This document shows, piece by piece, positions 55,610 to 61,196 of a DNA stretch of 61,196 bases (position 1 is the first letter of the stretch; each line of letters opens with the position of its first letter). Made by a program: the position numbers and the translations under genes. The notes below the pieces were generated by a model. That model did not search any database, was not told where the DNA came from, and worked only from the letters and a program-made list of their open reading frames with translations. The DNA is from Xanthomonas arboricola (GTDB lineage: Bacteria; Pseudomonadota; Gammaproteobacteria; Xanthomonadales; Xanthomonadaceae), in assembly GCF_003353015.1 (NCBI RefSeq), contig NZ_QREM01000008.1, positions 419,163 to 480,358 on the forward strand, in the 5' to 3' direction.

Positions 55610-57010
55610 ATGACCAGCAACCCCTCCGCAGCACTCAACGATTACATCGCCTCGCCCTTCGGCCTCCTGCATCTGGAAGGCATCCACATCGGACGGTTCC
55701 GCATCGACCGCGCCATCATCCGCGGCCGGGAGGCGGCCATCAATCTCCAAGAATGCATCCTCGCCGCGCTCGACGAAACCGGACGAAAGAGCGGCCTTAA
55801 GAGCAACACACGCTATCCCGCCCAGCTCCCTATGGGCACGCCGTCGCGTCCCTTGGCCAAGGAAATCGAGGACCACCTGGAAGACATGCGCCGCCGGCAG
55901 CTCGACCCGAAGACCGTCTTGGCCACCGAGCGCACCTTGAAGCTGCTCCTTTTGACCTGCGGCAACATCTCCGCGTCTCGAGTGGACTATCACCACATCC
56001 AAGCGCTCTGGACGCTGCTGCGTTGGGCTCCGAAGAACCTGGTATCGGATCCGCTGCTCAAGGACCTCACCTTCGACGAAGCCATCGCCCTGGGGAAAGC
56101 GCAGGACGTGCCACCGCTGGCGCCTGCCACTGAGGAGCGTCATCGCCGGTTCCTCGTCGCTTTCTTCAACCACCTGGTCAACGGACAGGCCATCGTGTCT
56201 TCGCCCATGAAAGCCTTCCGGAAGATCAAGAAGGACGACACTATCGACCCAGAGAAAGCCATCCGGCTGTTCGAAGATGAGGATCTTCAAGCCATCTTTG
56301 ACCCCACCACCTTCGTGGCCTGGGCGAAGAAGCCGCAGTATTGGTGGGCACCGATGATCGGCCTCTACACCGGCGCGCGGGTAAATGAGGTTTGCCAGTT
56401 GAAGTTGACCGACATCATCGAAGAACGCGGGGTGTGGTGCATCGCTTTCCAGAAGACGTTGGACCAAGACTTGGCCGCGGACCCGAAACGCCGGCGGCGC
56501 AGCCGGCAAAGCATGAAGGGCGCGGGCTGCATGCGCATCATCCCCATCGCCAAGCCGCTCTTGGAGGCAGGCTTCCTGGAATTCGTGGAAGACATGAAAG
56601 CCACCGGCCATCCCCGACTGTTCCCGCTGCTTTCCGCTGGTGTGAACCGCAGGACAGGCGAAACCAATGCGCGTTACAGCCAGCAGTTCGTGGTGGACTT
56701 TGGCCGCTACCTGAAGACCCTTGGGTTCGAGAAAGGAATCGGCTTCCATGCCTTCCGCCACACCTTGGCCACCGAACTCGATGCAATCGACGTCCCCGAG
56801 AAGGAGATTGCCATGGTCACGGGCCACAGCACCGATCCCCGCGAACGGGTTCCAGTGCTGCGCAAGCACTACTTACACAAGCGATCGCAGGCGACGCGCA
56901 GCAAGCAGATCAGCGCACTGGAACTGTATCAGCCCAACGTGGAGCTGCCGCGCTACCAGCGGGGGCAGTTCGCTCAGTGCTTGGCTGATCCGAGCAAGTT
57001 CCACCCCTGA
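55610..57010 (+). CDS. Tyrosine recombinase (second integrase)
   Basis: 466 aa. Catalytic residues: Arg in GLYTGARVNEVCQL (about residue 254), HAFRHT (about 379), GHS (about 404) and Tyr in LRKHYLHKR (about 420). Related to the first integrase but clearly distinct. It ends four bases before the predicted retron a1 strand, so integrase and retron probably travel together. It may mark a smaller element nested in the island, or a second island-borne recombinase. Confidence 0.93.
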   Translation: MTSNPSAALNDYIASPFGLLHLEGIHIGRFRIDRAIIRGREAAINLQECILAALDETGRKSGLKSNTRYPAQLPMGTPSRPLAKEIEDHLEDMRRRQLDPKTVLATERTLKLLLLTCGNISASRVDYHHIQALWTLLRWAPKNLVSDPLLKDLTFDEAIALGKAQDVPPLAPATEERHRRFLVAFFNHLVNGQAIVSSPMKAFRKIKKDDTIDPEKAIRLFEDEDLQAIFDPTTFVAWAKKPQYWWAPMIGLYTGARVNEVCQLKLTDIIEERGVWCIAFQKTLDQDLAADPKRRRRSRQSMKGAGCMRIIPIAKPLLEAGFLEFVEDMKATGHPRLFPLLSAGVNRRTGETNARYSQQFVVDFGRYLKTLGFEKGIGFHAFRHTLATELDAIDVPEKEIAMVTGHSTDPRERVPVLRKHYLHKRSQATRSKQISALELYQPNVELPRYQRGQFAQCLADPSKFHP

Positions 57011-57014
57011 AGCG

Positions 57015-57171
57015 AGGGCTTGCACGTGTCGCGCCACCCGTGCTAGCATTTTCTCATACCAGCGACCAGGAGTAGCTCCGGTCTAATGTCTGGTCCCTAG
57101 GGCGTTTCATTTATTTACGTATGCCCGGTCGCAGGCTAACGCCCGACCGGGCATTTCGTTTGTGCAGTCCT
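57015..57171 (+). ncRNA. Predicted retron msr-msd RNA
   Basis: In the 216-bp integrase-RT gap. a1 (57015-57026) pairs with a2 (57161-57171) over 11 positions with one bulged T and two G-U pairs. After a1 comes a GCGCCACCC...CTAGC segment, similar in look to the Ec86 branch region, putting the branching G near 57046. An msr hairpin GACC-GGAG-TAG-CTCC-GGTC is at 57064-57083. The msd stem has 11-bp perfect arms ATGCCCGGTCG / CGACCGGGCAT (57121-57131, 57144-57154). Alternative: part of 57020-57049 is a promoter and the stem is a terminator. Confidence 0.62.
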
Positions 57172-57226
57172 GGCAGGTAATCGGATACGCTTTCATTTAT
57201 CCCATTCAAACGTCAGGCCGCGATCC

Positions 57227-58183
57227 ATGACCCCACAGCCGCTGCACAAGCTGTTCGATGCCATGTTTCACGGCAAATACCGTTTCGAAGATTTTCTGGC
57301 GATCTCTGCTGAAGAGAACCACGGCCTTGTCCGCTGGAAGAGCCGCACCATCTACAAGCCGTTCAGCACCCTGAAGGACTTCCACGTCTTCCTGAATCGG
57401 GTTGTTCTAGATCATCTACCTGTCGACGCTTCAGTCTCCTTTGCCTACCGCAGAGGCGCATCCCTCATACAGGCGGTCGAACCCCACGCAAAGAGCCGTG
57501 CATTCTTCCAAGCAGATCTGGAACGGTTTTTCGACAGCATCACGACACCGCTTATTCGCAAAGTCTTGGTGGAAAGCCAGACGCCAGTTACCGACCTGCA
57601 GGATCACCTAGAGCACATCCTCAAGCTCCTAACGGTCGAAGGCAAGTTGCCTATCGGCTTCTCCACCTCACCTATTTTGAGCAACGCCTGTCTCCTTTCC
57701 TTCGATCAGCGATTGGCACAGATTAGTCATGATAGGGGATGGATCTATACGCGCTATGCCGATGACATCATGCTGTCTACCCTGGACCGGTCCAAACTTT
57801 CGGATGCAGGCACCGTCATCGAGGACTGTCTTTCCGCTGAGATGGGCGGCGAATTTAAGCTCAACCCTGCAAAGAGCAAACTGACCACTATCGGGCGTAA
57901 GGTGAAGCATTTGGGACTGGTCATCCTCCCCAGTGGCGATGTTGCTATCGATCGCGATGTTAGGAACCGGATTGAGTCCTGGATTCACTTCTACCTGCGA
58001 GATCGGGCGAAATTACTGAGGATATTTGAAGAGACTCCGAATCAAGGGATGGAAGAGGGCTTAGAACGTCTTAGTGGCCTCGTTAGCTACGCTCATACTG
58101 CAGACCCGACCTATCTTGACAAGCTTAGAAGCAAGTTCGGCACCACCGTCATTGACAGCCTCCTGCACAGGTCTGCCAAATGA
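57227..58183 (+). CDS. Retron-type reverse transcriptase
   Basis: 318 aa, compact, with palm motifs only: FFQADLERFFDSI (motif A, about residue 94), GFSTSPILSNACLL, and YTRYADDIMLS (catalytic YADD, about 176). The usual VTGL of the retron thumb region reads KHLGLVI here. The size and lack of other domains fit a retron RT that makes msDNA from the upstream RNA. Its stop overlaps the ATPase start (ATGA). Confidence 0.92.
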   Translation: MTPQPLHKLFDAMFHGKYRFEDFLAISAEENHGLVRWKSRTIYKPFSTLKDFHVFLNRVVLDHLPVDASVSFAYRRGASLIQAVEPHAKSRAFFQADLERFFDSITTPLIRKVLVESQTPVTDLQDHLEHILKLLTVEGKLPIGFSTSPILSNACLLSFDQRLAQISHDRGWIYTRYADDIMLSTLDRSKLSDAGTVIEDCLSAEMGGEFKLNPAKSKLTTIGRKVKHLGLVILPSGDVAIDRDVRNRIESWIHFYLRDRAKLLRIFEETPNQGMEEGLERLSGLVSYAHTADPTYLDKLRSKFGTTVIDSLLHRSAK

Positions 58184-59520
58184 GCCGCCTTCAAGTGACG
58201 CTGGACGCTATCCAACACGTCGCTCACCTCCAGCTTGACGTAGATCTTTCCAAGAGCGGACTGATGTGCCTGGTCGGCCGAAACGGAGCAGGAAAGACGA
58301 CTTTGGTTAGGGCGCTCCGAAACCTTTCCAACTCAGATACGTTTGTGCGAACAGCAACGCCTTACGCGTTCTCAGAGAAAAGCAGGATCGTCTACGACCT
58401 AGACGGCGAACAAGTGACGTTCTCCTACAACAGCGCTGTTCGCTCTCTCGACTGTCGCGAGAAAATCTCCAAAGAAATGCGCGAACTTGTCGATGCTGAA
58501 CTTCCGATGCCATACGGGGCCCGGTTCAACTATTTCAGAAGTGCCAGCGAGGCAGACCAGGACATCCGGACCGCCATTGCCTTTGGAACCTATGATCGCC
58601 CAGAAGAACTCATCTCCTTTTTGAACGCGGTTTATGAGACTGACCGTTACTCAGCAATGGTCGAAGTTCGGCTCAAGGGGAAGAGCTACTACGCGCTTGT
58701 CAGGGAAGACGGGACATACATCAGAGAAGATTATCTGAGCTCCGGGGAGCACTTCCTTATCAATCTCTTTCGCACCATCAAGGGACCCTCAAAGCTCTTA
58801 GTCATCGACGAGATTGATTTGTCCCTGGATGCAGCTGCGCAAGCAAACCTTCCCAGTTGGCTACGCGAGTTCTGCGCGGAATATGACCGCAAGATCCTCT
58901 TCACCACTCACTCTCTTGCGCTGATGCGCCAACTAGAGGCTGACGAACTCTTCTACATGGAGGCAGAGTCTGACAGTGTCTCAATCAAACCCACGTCTTA
59001 CAGCCATGCAATGCTGATGCTCTTTGGATTCGTAGGTTATGATAGATATATCGCGACGGAAGATAAAAAGCTCACCGCCCTAGTTCACCACTTGATTAAA
59101 AAATACTGCCAAGACACTTTGCTAAATTACAAAGTTATTCACATTGGAGGCGCGTCTCAGGTTGCAGCATTCATCGAAAGCAATGAGCTAGATAAATTCC
59201 TATCCACTCCTGAAAAGTTGGTCGCGTTCCTCGATGGCGACCAATACAAGGAGAAATACGCCCAACATGCGAGCATTCACATGATCCCTCTAAAAAGCGT
59301 TGAAAAAGCGCTCTGGGCCGCCAGGAGTGAAGACCCCGAATTCCCATTTACTACTCCGCGCGACAACTTTACTAGCGACAGAGACTTCGAAAGATATCTA
59401 ATAGATAAGGGAATCGCTACGCAGGAGGAAATTTTCGATTATTTAATCGGAAGGCAAGAAATTGGCTTTCAGAAAATAGGGCAAATTTTAATCAACTTGT
59501 TACCTCCCCCTCACGGTTGA
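58180..59520 (+). CDS. OLD-like ATPase/TOPRIM retron effector
   Basis: 446 aa. ABC-type ATPase: Walker A VGRNGAGKTTLV (about residue 32), signature YLSSGEHF, Walker B LLVIDEIDLS (about 207) and H-loop FTTHSLAL. A C-terminal TOPRIM-like part has FLDGDQYKEKY (about 350), but the expected upstream catalytic Glu region reads VIHIGGASQVAAF, with Gly-Gly in that place. Paired with a retron RT this fits type I-B-like systems (cf. Eco8, OLD nuclease). No HNH gene follows, which argues against the Septu-like type I-A. Confidence 0.85.
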   Translation: MSRLQVTLDAIQHVAHLQLDVDLSKSGLMCLVGRNGAGKTTLVRALRNLSNSDTFVRTATPYAFSEKSRIVYDLDGEQVTFSYNSAVRSLDCREKISKEMRELVDAELPMPYGARFNYFRSASEADQDIRTAIAFGTYDRPEELISFLNAVYETDRYSAMVEVRLKGKSYYALVREDGTYIREDYLSSGEHFLINLFRTIKGPSKLLVIDEIDLSLDAAAQANLPSWLREFCAEYDRKILFTTHSLALMRQLEADELFYMEAESDSVSIKPTSYSHAMLMLFGFVGYDRYIATEDKKLTALVHHLIKKYCQDTLLNYKVIHIGGASQVAAFIESNELDKFLSTPEKLVAFLDGDQYKEKYAQHASIHMIPLKSVEKALWAARSEDPEFPFTTPRDNFTSDRDFERYLIDKGIATQEEIFDYLIGRQEIGFQKIGQILINLLPPPHG

Positions 59521-59559
59521 GCTTAGGAGAATCTTTTTGGGGACGGGCCTTTAGCCTAG

Positions 59560-59913
59560 CTATTGCCCGCCATGTTCTCGCAAGCTGTCTCGTGCAAAGT
59601 CGCGCATCCGGCGCACCAATTCCTCCTGCGCTGCTTCAGGCAGCTTCGACATCACCAAGATGGCTTCGGCCATAGGCTCACTGACGGCGTGGAAGTAGGC
59701 CACAGGCAACTCCAAGGCTTCTGCCAGCTTCGCCATGCTTTCGTTGTCGGGCATGCGGTCCCCTCGCTCGTAGCGCGAAATCCTAGGAGCTGCCGAGTTC
59801 TGTTCCTCAAGCCCGAGAACAGCCCCCAAGGCGGCTTGGTTCATGCCCCGCGCAAGCCTGGCCTCACGAAGGCGACGGCCAAAGGTGTATGCGGGAGGCA
59901 GCGGAGCAGGCAT
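59560..59913 (-). CDS. XRE-family transcriptional regulator
   Basis: 117 aa from the ATG at 59913; a longer form starting at 59979 would begin inside the palindromic operator. Cro/CI helix-turn-helix: FGRRLREARLARGMNQAALG through ISRYERGDRMPDNESMAKLA. The C-terminal helical tail probably mediates dimerisation. It likely represses itself and the divergent exported-protein operon at 60022. Confidence 0.88.
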   Translation of the reverse strand: MPAPLPPAYTFGRRLREARLARGMNQAALGAVLGLEEQNSAAPRISRYERGDRMPDNESMAKLAEALELPVAYFHAVSEPMAEAILVMSKLPEAAQEELVRRMRDFARDSLREHGGQ

Positions 59914-59978
59914 GAAGACCAACGAAGGATGAATTGACCCCCAAGTCTGCCGCTTCCAATCCTGCGCTGCATTTGCCA

Positions 59979-59990
59979 TATTTGCAAATA
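59979..59990. promoter_or_regulatory. Palindromic operator TATTTGCAAATA
   Basis: A perfect 12-base palindrome 32 bases before the 60022 start and about 65 before the XRE start. A half-copy (ATTTGC) lies at 59971. This is a typical position and size for an XRE repressor site controlling both directions. Confidence 0.65.
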
Positions 59991-60021
59991 CGCCGAACGG
60001 GCGCTATTGCAGGGGTTTGCG

Positions 60022-60783
60022 ATGAATCACACAGGACAAGGAGCGTTCGCTGCGCTCTTGGCGTTGGCGCTCGCCGCGCCGCTCACCACCCACGCCCAGG
60101 ACACCCAGCCCCCGAAGTCTGGCTTCTTCCGCCAGCTCGGAAAGAGCTTGGCCGACTCGGGGAAGCAGATGGTTGGCCTCAAGCCGACTTCGGGCAGCAA
60201 GGCCGGCAATCAGGGAGCCGGCTCGATCTACATGCCCGTCAGTGGTGCCGGGAAGCTGCCCGGCCTGTTCAAGGGCGACAACCACCAGGCTGCCCAAGCC
60301 GGACGCCTAGATTGGCCCCGAGTGGCGCTCACGTTCACCGAGTGGGGCGCTTCCCTGCCCTGCTGGACCGCAGAAGCCCGCATCTGGACCAGCCCTACCG
60401 CATCGACCACCGAAACCTTCCGGACCTGCTTTGATGCCGCGGTGACCGAGACTGACGACCTGGGCGAAACGGCGGAGCTCAACAGCGCAGCCCTGTGGAA
60501 AGGCAGGGACACGCTCACCGGCATTCGCGTGCTGCCCAGCAGGCCCAACACCGGCGCTCAGCGGTCCACGGGCCCCAACCCTCCGGCTCAGCCCTTCGTG
60601 GTCAATGTGAGCCGGCCCGGCGTGGCTGACCGCGCCGTCGATGTCGCCCTGCGCGTCGCCTGGGTGTCGGGATTCCTCCAGACCGCTGACCTGCACCCCG
60701 GCCCTTCGGGAATGCTGACCCCGTTCAAAGACGCCCGGATGTGGATCGCGGGGTTCAAGTCTGACGGGAACCGCGACAAATGA
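60022..60783 (+). CDS. Exported protein of unknown function
   Basis: 253 aa from the ATG at 60022. Sec signal (GAFAALLALALAAPLTTHAQ) and a periplasmic mature part that is largely beta, containing FTEWGASLPCWTAEARIW and a second Cys (FRTCFDAA), a possible disulfide. I do not recognise the family. First gene of a rightward operon with a lipoprotein and a third gene, divergent from the XRE regulator; possible roles are envelope modification or an island-encoded secretion accessory. Confidence 0.7.
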   Translation: MNHTGQGAFAALLALALAAPLTTHAQDTQPPKSGFFRQLGKSLADSGKQMVGLKPTSGSKAGNQGAGSIYMPVSGAGKLPGLFKGDNHQAAQAGRLDWPRVALTFTEWGASLPCWTAEARIWTSPTASTTETFRTCFDAAVTETDDLGETAELNSAALWKGRDTLTGIRVLPSRPNTGAQRSTGPNPPAQPFVVNVSRPGVADRAVDVALRVAWVSGFLQTADLHPGPSGMLTPFKDARMWIAGFKSDGNRDK

Positions 60784-60821
60784 TCCGCCCTCTCGCCATC
60801 ACTTATCAGTAAAGGAACGAC

Positions 60822-61136
60822 ATGAAAAACGCACGGATCGCCTTGGTCGTCCTGACCATGGCCCTGGGCCTGACCGCCTGCGGCGGCAAGCCCTCGTCTG
60901 ACAACGCCAAGGAAGCGTTCGTCAGGCTGCTTCAACAGAGCGGTGCCGGCCAGGTCACCGACGTCCAAAACTTCGAACTGACCGGTTGCGTGGAAGCGGA
61001 AAGCGCCGAGGGCTACCGCTGCGATACCCGCGGCCAAGCCGTGCTCAACATCGAGGGCCGGCAAGTGCCGATCCCCGTGAGCAAGAACTTGAGGTATGCC
61101 AAGGAATCCGGAACTTGGAGGGCCTACGCGAAATGA
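60822..61136 (+). CDS. Small lipoprotein of unknown function
   Basis: 104 aa. Signal MKNARIALVVLTMALGLTAC with lipobox LTAC. The short mature domain has two further cysteines (LTGCVEAE, YRCDTRG) and a beta-rich pattern resembling small periplasmic ligand or entry-exclusion-type lipoproteins, but no family is assigned. Its stop overlaps the next ATG (ATGA), so it is co-translated with the partial gene at the edge. Confidence 0.72.
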   Translation: MKNARIALVVLTMALGLTACGGKPSSDNAKEAFVRLLQQSGAGQVTDVQNFELTGCVEAESAEGYRCDTRGQAVLNIEGRQVPIPVSKNLRYAKESGTWRAYAK

Positions 61137-61196
61137 CGACCAACACTGACCCGATGGCCGGCACGCCGGCGGGTGCTGCGGGCAGGTTCCGTGGGG
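61133..61196 (+). CDS. Start of an unidentified gene (cut by the window edge)
   Basis: The frame opens at an ATG overlapping the lipoprotein stop and reads MTTNTDPMAGTPAGAAGRFR to the last base. The Ala/Gly/Pro-rich start gives no function. Translational coupling to the lipoprotein suggests one operon. Confidence 0.55.
   Translation, partial: MTTNTDPMAGTPAGAAGRFRG

Larger units (their letters stand above)
43026..61196. mobile_element. Mobilisable genomic island in tRNA-Ser (right end not in window)
   Basis: Supported by an integrase directly after a tRNA, lower and patchy GC than the left 43 kb, a MobA/MobL-type relaxase, a second integrase and accessory-only gene content (SIR2-HerA, effector/immunity, DUF4145, retron). 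No mating-pair or coupling protein is visible, so mobilisation by another element is most likely unless such genes lie past the edge. Confidence 0.88.

Noticed and set aside
55376..56869. 497-codon frame on the - strand
   Set aside because: It is opposite the second integrase, which has all catalytic residues; the minus frame has no domain.
57121..57160. Simple terminator for the second integrase
   Set aside because: The hairpin is followed by ATTTCGTTTG, not a clean T run, and the surrounding a1/a2 pairing fits a retron RNA better; kept as the stated alternative.
58180..59520. Septu-like (type I-A) retron assignment
   Set aside because: No HNH (PtuB) gene follows the ATPase, and the ATPase itself carries a TOPRIM-like DGD region.
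43026..61196. attR copy of the tRNA-Ser 3' end
   Set aside because: I looked for GGTTCGAATCCCCCTCTCTC or close matches to the right and saw none, so the island end is beyond the window.

Overview
The window looks like a Xanthomonas chromosome segment, probably the citri/campestris/arboricola group. The core is GC-rich and dense. It carries a methylcitrate cluster of the acnD/prpF type, the fab cluster followed by holB and a type IV pilus PilZ gene, a TonB-dependent receptor, xanthomonad-style intergenic repeats, and an effector with a C-terminal domain resembling the XVIPCD signal of the Xanthomonadales bacteria-killing type IV secretion system. Species cannot be fixed from the sequence alone.

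Core layout, left to right. 1-5160: REP-like repeats and a thioester alpha-2-macroglobulin lipoprotein. 5161-9062: repeats, a secreted nucleoside hydrolase and a TonB-dependent receptor. 9521-17685: propionate catabolism (prpF, acnD, prpC, prpB leftward; prpR rightward). A sigma-54 -24/-12 promoter and a TTGCAAC operator array lie between prpB and prpR, and a hexamer/12-mer tandem repeat lies between prpC and acnD. 17893-18600: a small lipoprotein and tRNA-Val. 18839-29161: leftward fatty-acid cluster yceD-rpmF-fabH-kinase-like-fabD-fabG, then acpP-fabF-pabB-mltG-holB-pilZ, with maf divergent. 29952-34629: three envelope glycosyltransferase-type membrane proteins. 34666-39056: moxR-DUF58-transglutaminase-slp. 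39164-42697: HIT, recR, ybaB and dnaX leftward, separated by about 100-bp foldback repeats that exactly fill the gaps. 42933-43025: tRNA-Ser(GGA).

From 43026 to the right edge the window is a horizontally acquired island at tRNA-Ser. It has a tyrosine integrase just after the tRNA, lower and patchy GC, a MobA/MobL-type relaxase with a divergent accessory gene and candidate oriT, a second integrase, and cargo. The cargo includes a SIR2-HerA anti-phage pair, a zinc-metallopeptidase effector with a lipoprotein immunity candidate, a DUF4145 protein, and a retron (predicted msr-msd RNA, reverse transcriptase, OLD-like ATPase/TOPRIM). Also present are a coupled membrane-protein/proline-rich microprotein pair of unknown function, and an XRE regulator divergent from uncharacterised exported proteins. 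The right attachment site and any mating apparatus lie outside the window, so the island is at least mobilisable but cannot be called self-transmissible.

The cargo combines anti-phage systems (SIR2-HerA, retron) with an anti-competitor effector on one mobilisable unit. The least understood parts are the retron's unusual motifs, the effector/immunity pair, the 44801-45693 membrane pair and the XRE-controlled operon at the right edge.
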